DNA of 64,000 nucleotides from Niallia taxi (GCF_004005475.1 NZ_RZTZ01000016.1:31547-95546); one strand, 5' to 3'. Positions 9,520-19,636 are shown, numbered from the stretch's first letter. The notes: generated by a model from the sequence alone, not told the origin. Translations and numbers: made by a program.

Positions 9520-10533
9520 TCAATCTTCTTTACTGTATAAGTGGCATGCAACGAAGTGTCCTTCCGAAACTTCCGTTAAGTCCGGGCGCACAATAGCACA
9601 TCTTTCATGTGCTTTTGGACAGCGAGTTCGGAATGCGCATCCTGACGGTGGATTAGATGGGCTTGGCAGGTCACCCTTCAGAATGATTTTTTCTCTCTTT
9701 TTAGTCACATCGGTTGTCGGAACTGCTGATAAAAGCGCCTGTGTATATGGATGAAGCGGTGTTTCATATAGCCCTTGCTTAGGTGCCAGCTCCGCAATTC
9801 TTCCTAAATACATTACTGCTACACGATCACTTATATGTTTAACAACACTCAAATCATGGGCAATAAAAAGGTATGTCAAATTAAATTCTTCCTGCAAATC
9901 AGCCATCAAGTTTAAAACCTGTGCCTGGATAGAAACATCCAAAGCTGAAACCGGCTCATCACAAACAATAAATTTAGGATTTAGCGCAAGCGCTCTCGCA
10001 ATGCTGATACGTTGCCTTTGACCACCAGAAAATTCATGGGGATATTTCGTTCGTGCATCTGCTCGGAGGCCAACCTTTTCCAGCAGACTGATTGCTTTTT
10101 CCTCCCGCTCCCGTCGATTTAACTTTGTTTGTACAAGCAGCGGTTCTTCGATAAGCTCTTGGACACTCATTTTTCCGTTTAATGAAGCGAACGGGTCCTG
10201 AAAGACAATTTGCATATCTTTTCTGATTGGACGCATCTTTCTGTTATTTAATGTAGTGATGTCTTGCTCTTCAAACTGAATACTACCTTCTGTCGGGTCA
10301 AGCAGCCGCAGAATGACTCGTCCTAACGTAGATTTTCCTGAACCTGATTCACCAACAAGTCCGAGCGTTTCTCCTCTGATGACATTTAAGGAAATATCAT
10401 CAACTGCTTTAACATGGCCGACCGTATGCTTCAAGACGCCACCCTTGATCGGGAAGTATTTCTTAATGTTTTTCGCTTGAAGAATATAATCTTCTTCGGT
10501 CTTTTTTAATAAATCTTGCTCCATCAATGACAT
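9520..10533 (-). CDS. appF: Oligopeptide ABC transporter ATPase AppF
   Basis: 337 residues, OppF-type ATPase. Walker [10 protein letters not shown] near residue 60, signature [10 protein letters not shown], Walker [13 protein letters not shown], then the oligopeptide_HPY C-terminal domain with its cysteine cluster ([14 protein letters not shown] and a later C) that may bind an iron-sulfur cluster. Works as a heterodimer with AppD. 15 bp downstream of appD. Confidence 0.94.
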   Translation of the reverse strand: MSLMEQDLLKKTEEDYILQAKNIKKYFPIKGGVLKHTVGHVKAVDDISLNVIRGETLGLVGESGSGKSTLGRVILRLLDPTEGSIQFEEQDITTLNNRKMRPIRKDMQIVFQDPFASLNGKMSVQELIEEPLLVQTKLNRREREEKAISLLEKVGLRADARTKYPHEFSGGQRQRISIARALALNPKFIVCDEPVSALDVSIQAQVLNLMADLQEEFNLTYLFIAHDLSVVKHISDRVAVMYLGRIAELAPKQGLYETPLHPYTQALLSAVPTTDVTKKREKIILKGDLPSPSNPPSGCAFRTRCPKAHERCAIVRPDLTEVSEGHFVACHLYSKED

Positions 10534-10548
10534 GAAATATTATTCCTC

Positions 10549-11520
10549 CTATTCATACAGGTAGCAGCGCACCTTATGGTTTTGTCCATTATCTAGAAGA
10601 TTAGGATTGCTAACACGGCATTTATCCATCACATGCTTGCATCTGTCAGAAAAACGGCAGCCAACAGGGAAATCATAGGCAGGCGGAACTGTTCCCTTAA
10701 TTACTCCAAGTCTGTCGACATCGTCTTCTAATTTAGGTAAGCTTTCTAGAAGTCCATTAGTGTACGGATGCTTCGGATCAAGGAACATGGTATTTACTTT
10801 TGCCTGCTCCACAATCTGTCCTCCATACATAACCATAACCCTGTCTGCATATTCAGCTACGACACCTAAGTCATGTGTTATTAACAATACTGCCATGTTA
10901 AATTTTTTCTTCATCTCGTCCAACAGATCCAAAATTTGTGCTTGAATTGTTACATCGAGAGCTGTAGTCGGCTCATCTGCAATTAACAGCTTCGGCTCAC
11001 AGGAAATAGCTATTGCAATCATCGCACGCTGGCGCATCCCGCCTGACAGTTGATGGGGATATTCATTTACTGTCTCTTCTGCCCTTGGAAAACCAACTAT
11101 TCTTAATAGCTCGATTGCTCTGTTACGCGCTTCCTCCTTTGAGACTTTCTTATGCTTTCTAATTGTTTCTATAAGCTGGTTTCCAATTGTAAATACAGGA
11201 TTTAACGCTGTCATCGGCTCTTGGAAAACCATCGCAATTTCACTTCCGCGAAGCTTAGCCATCTGCTTGTCAGAATAAGGAACAATATCTTGGCCGTTAA
11301 AGCGAATTTGCCCTCCTTTGATTTTTCCAGGCTTACCAACAAGCTTCATTATAGAAAGAGAGGTGATGCTTTTGCCGCTTCCTGATTCACCAACGAGTGC
11401 TACTGTCTCACCAGGATTTATGGAAAAATCAACACCGTCCACTGCTTTTGCCACTCTGTGTTTATCCACTTGAAAATACGTTTTTAAACCTTCAACTTCT
11501 AATAACGCATGTTTTGTCAT
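10549..11520 (-). CDS. appD: Oligopeptide ABC transporter ATPase AppD
   Basis: 323 residues, OppD-type ATPase and first gene of the operon. Walker [11 protein letters not shown], signature [10 protein letters not shown], Walker [14 protein letters not shown]-loop ITHDLGVV, and the C-terminal oligopeptide domain with cysteines (CRFSDRC, MDKC). The ATG is preceded by GAGGTGAG. The 760-bp region upstream has two CodY-like boxes. Confidence 0.94.
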   Translation of the reverse strand: MTKHALLEVEGLKTYFQVDKHRVAKAVDGVDFSINPGETVALVGESGSGKSITSLSIMKLVGKPGKIKGGQIRFNGQDIVPYSDKQMAKLRGSEIAMVFQEPMTALNPVFTIGNQLIETIRKHKKVSKEEARNRAIELLRIVGFPRAEETVNEYPHQLSGGMRQRAMIAIAISCEPKLLIADEPTTALDVTIQAQILDLLDEMKKKFNMAVLLITHDLGVVAEYADRVMVMYGGQIVEQAKVNTMFLDPKHPYTNGLLESLPKLEDDVDRLGVIKGTVPPAYDFPVGCRFSDRCKHVMDKCRVSNPNLLDNGQNHKVRCYLYE

Positions 11521-11644
11521 ATACTCACCTCTGCTATAATCCTTGGATTCTTGTAATTTGTGTTATGTACTCTGGGTAGTAAAAAATGGGTAGGATAAAA
11601 TTTAATAATCAATTTTGAATTGAGGGAACTTTTTAATTTAAATA

Positions 11645-11659
11645 ATTATTCTGAAAATA
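11645..11659. promoter_or_regulatory. CodY-like box 1 upstream of appD
   Basis: ATTATTCTGAAAATA matches the CodY consensus AATTTTCWGAAAATT at 12 of 15 positions. It lies about 125 bp upstream of the appD start. The B. subtilis app operon is known to be repressed by CodY. Confidence 0.5.
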
Positions 11660-11711
11660 GAAACCGTTTTGATAAATAATATAATACCTTCTATAATTCT
11701 TGTAAAGACAA

Positions 11712-11726
11712 ATTTTTCAGAAAAAT
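11712..11726. promoter_or_regulatory. CodY-like box 2 upstream of appD
   Basis: ATTTTTCAGAAAAAT matches the CodY consensus at 13 of 15 positions and is itself a perfect dyad around its centre. It lies 53 bp further upstream than the first box. Two boxes together make CodY control of peptide uptake plausible. Confidence 0.55.
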
Positions 11727-12283
11727 AGATTTTTTGTAGAATCGACTAGGTTTCCCGTCGAATTCTCCGCTATTCTCCTACATTCTTATCCGTTTACCAA
11801 GAAGGTTATTTCACTAAATATAATATACAAAGATAATAGTTTCCCTTAACATTCGTATAATTCCGACCTCATCCCCTCTTAAATAGTAAACATCATAATT
11901 ATAGTAAAAACTTGATATTATTGGAATAAAAACATTAATCGACAAACAAAAAGCACAATCGTTTCTCTCAGATAGACAGCATTTATTCTCAGTCGACACT
12001 ATAAATTATACTAATATAATTCTTTTACTTTCTGTTAATCTATCTCTTTCTGTTGTAATCCTTAAAATGAATAAATTGTTACCTAATATTCATTTTTTTA
12101 TATTAAAAAAGAAATTTAACTATAGATACGTACAAACCTTATGAAATATGTGTAAAAAAAAAGTTAAAATGAATAATATTAATTCCTTTTATTCACTATC
12201 TTTTTAGAGGATTAACGGGGAAAAGGAAGCAAAAAAGCCTCCTTCATCAAGTGGGGAAATTTGTTTTTGGATTTATTTGTTTT

Positions 12284-12475
12284 TCAAGTGGGCTTGGAAT
12301 ATTCAGTTGGATCTAGTTTATCCATAATCTCATCGCAAAGCTCCTTCATGATTTCCTGTTGTGAAATGAGATCGGCATCCTTCATCATTTGTAAATACAG
12401 AACTGTTTGCATTAGCAGTGATTTTGCCTCCCCCTCTGAAAGGTCCTTTATGTTTTTTTGAAGCTCACTAATCAT
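12284..12475 (-). CDS. Small hypothetical protein (63 aa)
   Basis: Unrecognised family. An upstream in-frame ATG exists at 12496, but GTGGAGG lies 5 bp before the ATG at 12475, so that start (MISELQKN...) is preferred. The product is small, acidic, entirely helical in appearance and soluble, with no cysteine motif beyond a single Cys and no membrane segment. It stands alone between satP and the app operon. Confidence 0.6.
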   Translation of the reverse strand: MISELQKNIKDLSEGEAKSLLMQTVLYLQMMKDADLISQQEIMKELCDEIMDKLDPTEYSKPT

Positions 12476-12613
12476 ATATACCTCCACATTTGACATGTCT
12501 ATATCACCAATTACTTATTTTAACCGTATCTTATAGAATTTTCCATTGTAAAACGAGTAAATCTTTTTGATATTCCATGCTGTACAAATATATGTTAAAT
12601 AAGCCACAAAAAA

Positions 12614-12635
12614 AGAGCCTATGTTTATAGACTCT
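12614..12635 (-). terminator. Terminator of the satP-like gene
   Basis: Nine-bp stem with one G-U pair (12614-12622 with 12627-12635), 4-base loop, followed on the minus strand by seven or more U. Confidence 0.85.
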
Positions 12636-12645
12636 CTGCAAACTT

Positions 12646-13260
12646 TTATTTAAATATTCCGAATGGCTTGCCAATCGGCAATACGATTTTTCCAAAATGT
12701 GTGTTAAGCACGATTGCACCACATCCGTAAAAAGATAATAGGGCGATACAAAGCTCTGCAATACCTGCAATCGTATGTGTTACTTCGTACATGACATCAA
12801 AAGAGCTTAAAGAAAGTCCAATAAATAGGATATCAATAAAGACGAAAATAAAGAAAAGAACTTTATGTGTCTCTAATGCGCCAATTGTCATAAACAGACT
12901 AAAGATCAAATAGCCGATGAAAGCAAAGCCAAGTTGTTTTGGATCAACATTTTGTGCAAGTACTTCGCCAAACGCTCCTAGCTGAATTAACCAAGAAAAG
13001 CCTACACCAAACCAGAATAAGCCAAACGCTGCAAAAGCGGTAGTTCCAAAGATATTGTTATGCTTCGCATCAAGCAAAGCTGCGATCAATTGAGCTAATC
13101 CACCCAAAAAGAACGCCCACGGCAAAATAAAAGATAACCCTTCTGTTAAACCCAGCTTTTGTGAAGATGCTACCAATGTAACCATTGCTAGACCAAATAG
13201 TCCAAGTGCAGATGGATCTGCCGTCACCATTTTTACTTGGGTATAGTTCTTGTTGCTCAT
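12646..13260 (-). CDS. satP: Acetate uptake transporter, GPR1/FUN34/YaaH (SatP) family
   Basis: 204 residues with six membrane segments. Family signatures: an N-terminal region with ADPSALGLFGLAM (close to the NPAPLGL motif) and a FW(F)GVGFSW segment in the middle. Members take up acetate or succinate with protons. Single-gene transcript: AGGAGG upstream of the ATG and a terminator right after the stop. Confidence 0.85.
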   Translation of the reverse strand: MSNKNYTQVKMVTADPSALGLFGLAMVTLVASSQKLGLTEGLSFILPWAFFLGGLAQLIAALLDAKHNNIFGTTAFAAFGLFWFGVGFSWLIQLGAFGEVLAQNVDPKQLGFAFIGYLIFSLFMTIGALETHKVLFFIFVFIDILFIGLSLSSFDVMYEVTHTIAGIAELCIALLSFYGCGAIVLNTHFGKIVLPIGKPFGIFK

Positions 13261-13338
13261 AAATTCCTCCTATAATAAAAAAACATACTTATGTAATGTA
13301 TAGGATTAGCAGTATTGTGTCAATTAAATTTTTCATAA

Positions 13339-13370
13339 AAAACATCCTTGCAACTATACAAGGATGTTTT
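13339..13370 (-). terminator. Terminator of pepF
   Basis: 12-bp stem (13339-13350 with 13359-13370), 8-base loop and a U-rich 3' side on the minus strand, 7 bp after the pepF stop. Confidence 0.9.
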
Positions 13371-13377
13371 TTTCATA

Positions 13378-15189
13378 TTAAGTAAAGCTTTTTTCTAATT
13401 CATCTATTAAGCTGCCAACATAAGCGACTGCTTTACTGATTGGTTCAGATGTGGACATATCAACATTTCCGAGCTTCATTAAATCAATGGGCTTTAATGT
13501 TCCGCCTGCCTTTAGTGCTGATAGCCAGCGGTCAACAGCAGGCTGCCCTTCTTCTTGAATCATTAAGGATGCAGCAGTTGAGGCTGTCAGTCCTGCCGAA
13601 TACGTATATGGATATAGCCCCATATAATAATGCGGCTGTCGCATCCAAGTAAGGCCGGCTCCTTCATCCAGTTCCACACTGTCCCCCCAGAATGCCGCAA
13701 GAAGCTCAAGATTTTGTTCACATAGCAGCTTTGCAGTTATCGGCGTGCCTTTTTCTGCAAGTGTATAAACTCGGCGTTGCAGTTCGCCCTCTAAAATATG
13801 TGTAACAAAGTTATGATAATACGTTCCCAATGATTGCAGAATAACCCAGCGGCGCATCCTGTCATTATCCGATTTCTCCAAAATATGCTTACTTAAAAGC
13901 ATTTCATTCATTGTTGAAGGTGCTTCAATAAAATATCTTGATGGACGTGTATTCGAAATCGACTGATTCCTGCCTGCCAGAACAAAATGACCTGCGTGTC
14001 CGAGCTCATGAGCAAGTGTAAAGGCATTACGCATCGAATTATTCCAAGTCATCATAATATACGGATGTGCCCCATATGGACTTGAGCAAAAGGCTCCAGA
14101 TCGCTTACCAAGATTGTCTGCCCTGTCGACCCAGCGATTTTCCAATCCCTGTCTCATTATTTCCGCATATTCCGGCCCCATTATTTTAAGGGCTTCAAGC
14201 ACAAGCTCTGCCGCTTCATCATAAGAAATTTCCGGATTATAATCAGCATCTAATGGTGCCTTTAAATCACTGTAACAAAGTTGATCAAGTCCAAGAACAC
14301 TCCTTTTCAACCTGGCATAGCGGCGCATATGAGGAGCAAGCTCTGTTAAAATTGTATCAAGCTGATTATGATACATTTCCTTTGTAACCTGCTGCTCAAA
14401 TAGCAGCATTTCCGTAACAGACTCATACTTTCGTAATTTCGCTTCAACCACTTGCTTCTTCACTTCTGTCGCAAGGGTTCCTGCATATGTATTTTTGTAC
14501 CTATCTAATGTTTCGATAAAAGCAGCATAAGCCTTGCGCCTAATATCTGTATCTGGAGACTCTTCATACTTAGCGTATAAATTAAATGTTAAAGGGTGAA
14601 GAGTCCCATCTGTTGTTGTAAAAGAGGAAAAGCTCATATCTGACGTTTTGCTGCGCTGGTAAATCATATAAGGAGACTCATGAATCTCACTGTATGCGGC
14701 TAAGACTTGCTCTGTCTCTGGGGAAAGCATATGTGCCTTTTCCTCGAATAAATCACTGAGCATCTTCGTATAATCCTTTAGTCCGCTTTCTTGCTCTAAA
14801 AATATACCTACTTTCTCCTCTGACAGTGCAAGTATCTCTGAATCAATAAAGGACACGCTGCTACGAACTGTGGCATACACAGAGGCTGCAATAGCATCAT
14901 TTGCTTGATTAGCAGGGTCTGTCCCATCCGCAGACTGGTTTAAGCTTGCATACGTCATCACCCGGGCAACCCGCTCCTCCAACGAGTCTCTTTCAAGAAG
15001 ACATTGCAGGAGGTTTATAGCACTGCTTCCAAGGCTCCCCTTATATTCTACAAGCTTTTCTAAATCGAGTGCGATTGCATCAAGCTCCTTCTTCCATGCT
15101 TTCTCACAAGGAAACAATTCAGATAAATCCCATGTTTCTTCAACTGAAACATCTTTCCTTGCCAGTGTTTTACTTTGCAGCTTATTCAT
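13378..15189 (-). CDS. pepF: Oligoendopeptidase F (M3 zinc metallopeptidase)
   Basis: 603 residues, the usual PepF length. Peptidase M3 domain with the zinc-binding HELGH at 394-398 and the downstream glutamate in the NEMLLSKH segment. A cytoplasmic enzyme that cuts peptides of roughly 7-17 residues. Start ATG after GGGGAG. Functionally it would process peptides imported by the nearby App permease, though the genes are separate transcription units. Confidence 0.95.
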   Translation of the reverse strand: MNKLQSKTLARKDVSVEETWDLSELFPCEKAWKKELDAIALDLEKLVEYKGSLGSSAINLLQCLLERDSLEERVARVMTYASLNQSADGTDPANQANDAIAASVYATVRSSVSFIDSEILALSEEKVGIFLEQESGLKDYTKMLSDLFEEKAHMLSPETEQVLAAYSEIHESPYMIYQRSKTSDMSFSSFTTTDGTLHPLTFNLYAKYEESPDTDIRRKAYAAFIETLDRYKNTYAGTLATEVKKQVVEAKLRKYESVTEMLLFEQQVTKEMYHNQLDTILTELAPHMRRYARLKRSVLGLDQLCYSDLKAPLDADYNPEISYDEAAELVLEALKIMGPEYAEIMRQGLENRWVDRADNLGKRSGAFCSSPYGAHPYIMMTWNNSMRNAFTLAHELGHAGHFVLAGRNQSISNTRPSRYFIEAPSTMNEMLLSKHILEKSDNDRMRRWVILQSLGTYYHNFVTHILEGELQRRVYTLAEKGTPITAKLLCEQNLELLAAFWGDSVELDEGAGLTWMRQPHYYMGLYPYTYSAGLTASTAASLMIQEEGQPAVDRWLSALKAGGTLKPIDLMKLGNVDMSTSEPISKAVAYVGSLIDELEKSFT

Positions 15190-15381
15190 TGTAAGGCTTC
15201 TCCCCTTTGTTTATATTTCGATATTCGAAACGAACAACTTTATTATATAAGAAAACTGCAAATTTTCAAATTATTTACCGAATAAACGTATATTATCATA
15301 TTCTTTACACTTTTCTACAATTACCTCTAAATAATTATGTTATGTTAAAAGAGCAATATACTATATGAAACAGGGAGGTAA

Positions 15382-16548
15382 ATGATGAAAAAAAGTGGAA
15401 AAATTTATTTTTTACTTTTCGTGATTTTTACTTTAGCAGTCTCGCTTTTCCCTGCAGCTCCTACAAAAGCTGCTACTTTGTCCGTTTCAGAAGCAATAAG
15501 GATACAGAACGGTTCAACTCAAGAACTAGAAGGATACATAGTCGGTAAGCCAATTTCCGCTTCCTCCGTCCAAACTAGCAGCTTCTCTGACGATTATGCA
15601 CTCGCTCTTGCAGACAACCCAACAGAAAAAAACACTGGCTCTATGCTATATGTGCAAATTCCCTCATCCTTTCGAGCGAGCTTTGGATTAAAATCAAATC
15701 CTAATTTGATTGGTACTAAAATTATCGTAACGGGAAGCACTTCAGCCTACTTCTCTCACCCTGGATTAAAAAATGTAACAGCTATGTCAAAAAGCACTGA
15801 AGGATCAACTCCAGTTCCAAATGAGCCTGAAGAAGATTCAGAGCAAGCCCCACCTTCTGGTAACTATGAAGGCTATTATAACAGTGCCAGCGGTAAAACA
15901 GGCTCAAGCCTTAAAGCAGCTTTGCATGAGATAATTGATGATCATACAAAGCTTTCTTACAGTGCTGTTTGGGATGCACTTCGCCATACAGACGAGGATC
16001 CAAATAACCGCAATAATGTCATATTGCTATATACAGGCAGGTCACAAAACAAAACCTCCAACGGCGGTGGTGTCGATCAATGGAACAGGGAGCATGTTTG
16101 GGCGAAATCTCACGGCGACTTTGGAACATCAATGGGAGCAGGCACTGACTTGCACCATTTGCGCCCTACAGATGTGTCTGTCAATTCAGCTCGCGGAAAC
16201 AAGGACTTCGATGATGGTGGAACTGCCCAGAAGGAAGCACCAGATACTTTCGCTGACAGTGATTCTTGGGAGCCCCGTGACGAGGTCAAAGGTGACATTG
16301 CCCGAATGATTTTTTATATGGCTGTGCGCTACGAAGGTGACAGTGGTGAATTAGATTTAGAAGTATCAGAAAAAGTAAGTAATGGTTCTGCTCCATTACA
16401 CGGAAAACTATCGACATTAAAACGCTGGAATGAGCTTGATCCTGTCGATGACTTTGAACGAAACAGGAATGAAGTCATCTTTACAGATTACCAGCATAAT
16501 CGAAACCCATTTATTGACCACCCTGAATGGGTCGAAGCAATCTGGTAA
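15382..16548 (+). CDS. Secreted endonuclease I-family nuclease with N-terminal OB-fold domain
   Basis: 388 residues. Signal peptide about 1-30 (positive N-terminus, hydrophobic core, cleavage near TKAA), an OB-fold-like DUF6359 domain (about 30-140) as found in YhcR-type nucleases, a short acidic linker, then an endonuclease I domain (about 160-385) with the NREHVWAKSHG catalytic motif and the DLHHLRP segment. Related to extracellular nuclease Bsn/YurI. It probably degrades DNA/RNA in the medium for nutrients. GGGAGG precedes the ATG, and a shared terminator follows. Confidence 0.9.
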   Translation: MMKKSGKIYFLLFVIFTLAVSLFPAAPTKAATLSVSEAIRIQNGSTQELEGYIVGKPISASSVQTSSFSDDYALALADNPTEKNTGSMLYVQIPSSFRASFGLKSNPNLIGTKIIVTGSTSAYFSHPGLKNVTAMSKSTEGSTPVPNEPEEDSEQAPPSGNYEGYYNSASGKTGSSLKAALHEIIDDHTKLSYSAVWDALRHTDEDPNNRNNVILLYTGRSQNKTSNGGGVDQWNREHVWAKSHGDFGTSMGAGTDLHHLRPTDVSVNSARGNKDFDDGGTAQKEAPDTFADSDSWEPRDEVKGDIARMIFYMAVRYEGDSGELDLEVSEKVSNGSAPLHGKLSTLKRWNELDPVDDFERNRNEVIFTDYQHNRNPFIDHPEWVEAIW

Positions 16549-16554
16549 AAAAGG

Positions 16555-16583
16555 AAACGGGCCGGCAAACAGCGGGCCCGTTT
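16555..16583. terminator. Bidirectional terminator between endonuclease and small spore-protein gene
   Basis: GC-rich 9-bp stem (16555-16563 with 16575-16583), T-run on the plus side and A-run on the other side, between convergent genes. Confidence 0.88.
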
Positions 16584-16585
16584 TA

Positions 16586-16720
16586 TTATTGACGTTTTTT
16601 AGTTTTCTTGTTATTTTTCTTTTCTGCTTCTGACAATGGTTCATTCGCGAATTCATGGTCATAGGCTCTTGATAAATTTCCTTTAACGCCTTCTTGTTTA
16701 CCATTCTTTTTTGTTGTCAT
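16586..16720 (-). CDS. Small basic protein, probable SspO-type small acid-soluble spore protein (44 aa)
   Basis: Found by eye; below the usual length cut-off. ATG at 16720 follows GGAGGTGTTATAA. The product is lysine-rich with no cysteine. Its C-terminal half (EFANEPLSEAE followed by KKNNKKTKKRQ) resembles the conserved tail of SspO (LTEAERQNNKKRKKNQ-like); the N-terminus is shorter than typical SspO. Likely a minor spore-core protein, but the family assignment is from memory of the motif only. Confidence 0.6.
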   Translation of the reverse strand: MTTKKNGKQEGVKGNLSRAYDHEFANEPLSEAEKKNNKKTKKRQ

Positions 16721-16788
16721 TTATAACACCTCCAGAGCTTAGTGTACGTAACAATTTTTATTATTATGTACTAGCACTCTTTGGGAGG

Positions 16789-18000
16789 CTATTGCTTTCC
16801 ATGCATAACTTTTTTGAATACCATTTGCTTTAAACCATCATCCTTCTGGTAAGCAATTGCTGATGCAGCAAGCAACAGCACTCCTGTGAGAATAAAAACA
16901 CTATACGCTGGGAAGATGCCGCCTAAAAATCCGCCGAGCATCGGCCCAATCATTCCGCCAATCTGGTTGGCAGTTTGGTTCAAGCCAAACGCTCTGCCGC
17001 GAAAATCCTCTGCCGTCGCTTTAACTACAAGTCCGTTCAATGCTGGGAAAACTGCACAGAAGAAAATTCCGAATACAAACCGCGTAATGGAGAAGCCCCA
17101 TATGTTTTGGAAGATGATTTGTGAGAAAGTCCCTAACCCACCGCCAAGCAAACCGATAAACAATATTCTGTTAAAGCCAATTTTATCTGCCAGTTTACCC
17201 CAATATGGCGCAAACAGCACACTTGCTATTCCAGGGAGGGAAAAGACAACCCCTGCAAGTAACGATGCATTGGCAGTTGTTCCGCCTAAATCAACAATGT
17301 ACAGCGGAAGAATTGGTTCAATGGACAGAATGGAACAAGAAGTAACAATTGTCAGAAGCATAACGAGCATCAGTGGACGGTTTGACCATGCAATCTTAAT
17401 GTCGTTTTTAACAGATCCCTTTTCCTTGCTCGGTTTAAAGTTCTCCTCTTTTACAAAGAAGATAATTAAAAACGTTGCCAGAAAAACAATAAAACCAGCA
17501 CTGGCAAATGCCAATCTGTTACCGACCAGCTCTGCCATAACTCCACCAAGCAGCGGCCCGACTATTCCACCAGTAGCACTTGCTGTGGCAATCATTGATA
17601 GTGCATACCCTACTCTTTCTGTCGGCGTATTTGTTCCAACTAAAGCAATCGCACCAGGAATAAAGCCTGACAGTAGTCCTTGCATAATTCTTAATATAAG
17701 TAATTCATAAGGATTTGTAACAAATGCAGCCAATGTGTAAATAATAAACAAAGCAAAGCCTGCCCTGACTATCATTGGCTTTCTGCCATATTTATCAGCA
17801 ATTCTTCCCCAAAACGGTGAGGAAAGTGCTCCAGCAAAAAACGCTGAACTGAATAAGATTCCTGCCCATAACTCTGTATGCTCATGGACATCGATTTCCA
17901 GCAGGAAAATCGGCAAAAACGGAATGACCATATAAAAGCTCGCTGCTGTAAAAAAAACACCAACCCACAACACAAGTAAATTTCGCTTCCATCTTAGCAT
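16789..18000 (-). CDS. MFS drug-efflux-type transporter (DHA1/MdtG-like)
   Basis: About 403 residues with 12 membrane spans. Motif A (GRIADKYGRKP) lies between spans 2 and 3, and a second copy (GKLADKIGFNR) after span 8. It resembles DHA1 multidrug or MdtG-type exporters. The reading frame extends to 18033, but TTAGGAG lies upstream of the ATG at 18000 (protein starting MLRWKRN) and nothing precedes the earlier ATG. Substrate unknown. Confidence 0.8.
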   Translation of the reverse strand: MLRWKRNLLVLWVGVFFTAASFYMVIPFLPIFLLEIDVHEHTELWAGILFSSAFFAGALSSPFWGRIADKYGRKPMIVRAGFALFIIYTLAAFVTNPYELLILRIMQGLLSGFIPGAIALVGTNTPTERVGYALSMIATASATGGIVGPLLGGVMAELVGNRLAFASAGFIVFLATFLIIFFVKEENFKPSKEKGSVKNDIKIAWSNRPLMLVMLLTIVTSCSILSIEPILPLYIVDLGGTTANASLLAGVVFSLPGIASVLFAPYWGKLADKIGFNRILFIGLLGGGLGTFSQIIFQNIWGFSITRFVFGIFFCAVFPALNGLVVKATAEDFRGRAFGLNQTANQIGGMIGPMLGGFLGGIFPAYSVFILTGVLLLAASAIAYQKDDGLKQMVFKKVMHGKQ

Positions 18001-18176
18001 GCCGTTCGCGCTCCTAAGCTCATCATATAACAATCAATGAGTAGTTTTAATATTCTTAATAATAACACATCCAGAAATTATTTTCATTCCCGAAATTTCT
18101 GTTTTCCGAAGAAAAGGCGGCTGTAATGGTTATTCTGTCAAGGCTTTTATGCTTTTTAACATTTTGTGAAAAAATA

Positions 18177-18204
18177 AAAATGTACAGTAATCACTGTACA
18201 TTTT
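18177..18204 (-). terminator. Terminator of the PC4-like gene
   Basis: 12-bp stem (18177-18188 with 18193-18204), 4-base loop, U-rich 3' side on the minus strand. Confidence 0.88.
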
Positions 18205-18215
18205 CAAAATTTATT

Positions 18216-18437
18216 TTATAGTCTAGAGTCATTTAAGGCTTTTTTCAGCTTCACTGCCTCGTCCAAATCAAGTGTTACTCCTTTACCCATTTTTTCATGG
18301 TTTGGAGCCCAGTCACGGATATCATACTTCGGTTCACGGCCATTCCAGCTGATTAAGTTCAGCTCCTTTGTCCACCCTTTTGCGGATTCAGATAGAACCA
18401 TAATATGTTCAGTGATTTCAAATTTAATTTCAGCCAC
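18216..18437 (-). CDS. YdbC/PC4-like single-strand DNA-binding protein
   Basis: 73 residues. Matches the YdbC family of the PC4 (p15 transcription coactivator) fold, with the conserved W-x-KELNLISWNGREPKYDIRDW core and a C-terminal helix. PC4-like proteins form dimers that bind single-stranded DNA; the role in Bacillus is unknown. Preceded by AGGAGGTAG and followed by its own terminator. Confidence 0.85.
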   Translation of the reverse strand: MAEIKFEITEHIMVLSESAKGWTKELNLISWNGREPKYDIRDWAPNHEKMGKGVTLDLDEAVKLKKALNDSRL

Positions 18438-18593
18438 GCTACTACCTCCTAATGAGAATGACAGACAATATATATTCTCTTTTTATTATATATTTTTTGT
18501 CTTCTTTTAGGCGACGTACTTTCTTTATTTTTCTTGTCTTGGCTTTGTCAGGGCTTAATCTATTAACGAATAGATTATTATTAAACTGCTAAT

Positions 18594-19502
18594 CTAGTTA
18601 ACAACAAGCGCTCTTTTTCCCATTGCATTATAAATATTGATAAATTTTGTTTTTTCTATTCTGCTATTTTTTCCGCTCAAGCTTGTTGATTCACCATCAT
18701 TAAAGTAGACATACTTGCTGTCCACACCTGTGACTACAATACAGTGCAGTGGTCTTGGTGCTTGAATTGTTTTGCCCTTCGGTGTTTTCCATGTTCTTTT
18801 CGTCGGCATCTCATGCGTAACTGTAAACCATATGAGAGTCGGCGCGCCTTTTTTGACATATCCTTCGATAACACTGAAGTTCTTTCCATATAGTGCAAGT
18901 CCACCTTTTCGGTAATTGTCGAGAACCTCTTTAAGTGGATTTGGATTAATTGTTATTCCATTCCCAAAAGGATCACCGACAAATCCAACCTCAGGATCAC
19001 CCCAAATTTTGATTGAATTATCCTTGTTTCTGACAACTGCTGTCTTGTCTTTCGGCATTTGCTTCGCCAGCACTGTCTTATCCACATTTTTGCCGTAAAA
19101 GGCAAGTGCCATTGCCAATGCAGTCACTTCACATCCAGAAGGAAGCTGTGGCCTTTGCTTGATAAGCGGGACATTTAAAACAGACGTCTTGGAGATATAC
19201 TCTCCGCTCACATATCCTGTCTTCCCACTATAGTTAATTTGATACCAACCGCTCTTCATTGTTTTTTTGACAGATACAACCTGGTTTCTTTTTAATGTGC
19301 CAATTTTTTTATACTTCGTTCCTTCACCGCTGCGCACATTAAGTGTGGAAGCATTGACTGAATACACTGTGACTTTTTTCGAGGCTGCTTCAGCTTGACT
19401 GCTGAAAGACCCTCCCATCAGTTGGATGAAGAGTACAGCAATGGCAATTCTCGCAATCCATGCTCTGGCTGAATAGGCTTTTTCTACTGTTAAATTTTGC
19501 AT
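18594..19502 (-). CDS. Secreted SH3b - C39-like peptidase
   Basis: 302 residues. Signal-peptide-like N-terminus (hydrophobic 16-33, cleavage near AEAAS), a bacterial SH3 domain (about 43-103, with TLNVRSGEGTKY), then a C39-like cysteine peptidase domain (about 108-300). Candidate catalytic residues are C124 in SGCEVTALAM and the histidine in PLHCIVVTG. SH3b domains bind cell-wall peptides, so the protein is probably wall-associated. Cleavage target unknown. Confidence 0.82.
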   Translation of the reverse strand: MQNLTVEKAYSARAWIARIAIAVLFIQLMGGSFSSQAEAASKKVTVYSVNASTLNVRSGEGTKYKKIGTLKRNQVVSVKKTMKSGWYQINYSGKTGYVSGEYISKTSVLNVPLIKQRPQLPSGCEVTALAMALAFYGKNVDKTVLAKQMPKDKTAVVRNKDNSIKIWGDPEVGFVGDPFGNGITINPNPLKEVLDNYRKGGLALYGKNFSVIEGYVKKGAPTLIWFTVTHEMPTKRTWKTPKGKTIQAPRPLHCIVVTGVDSKYVYFNDGESTSLSGKNSRIEKTKFINIYNAMGKRALVVN

Positions 19503-19593
19503 TTCATTTCCCCTGCTTACGTACTATATTACAGGTATATATTACTGCATTATCCAAAATGTTGAAACAGGTATATCCTATCAGATTACACAA

Positions 19594-19625
19594 AAAAATG
19601 CTCCTCCTTAAAGAAGAGCATTTTT
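19594..19625 (-). terminator. Terminator of the large isoprenoid synthase gene
   Basis: Ten-bp stem (19594-19603 with 19616-19625), extendable by the flanking TTACAC/GTGTAA arms. It sits between the C39 gene start and the synthase stop. Confidence 0.85.
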
Positions 19626-19636
19626 CGTGTAATCTT

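Larger units (their letters stand above)
11521..12283. other. Gene-poor region upstream of the app operon
   Basis: AT-rich, about 760 bp. Apart from two CodY-like boxes near 11645-11726 I see no convincing gene. A 61-codon reading frame on the minus strand at 11814-11999 has no ribosome-binding site and looks fortuitous. A weak hairpin near 12223-12243 may end the small gene at 12284. Confidence 0.6.

Noticed and set aside
11814..11999. 61-codon minus-strand frame upstream of the app operon
   Set aside because: No ribosome site, AT-rich, no domain; treated as chance.
16417..16704. 95-codon minus-strand frame over the endonuclease 3' end
   Set aside because: Shadow of the endonuclease gene and of the 44-aa gene at 16586-16720, which has the ribosome site and a family-like sequence.
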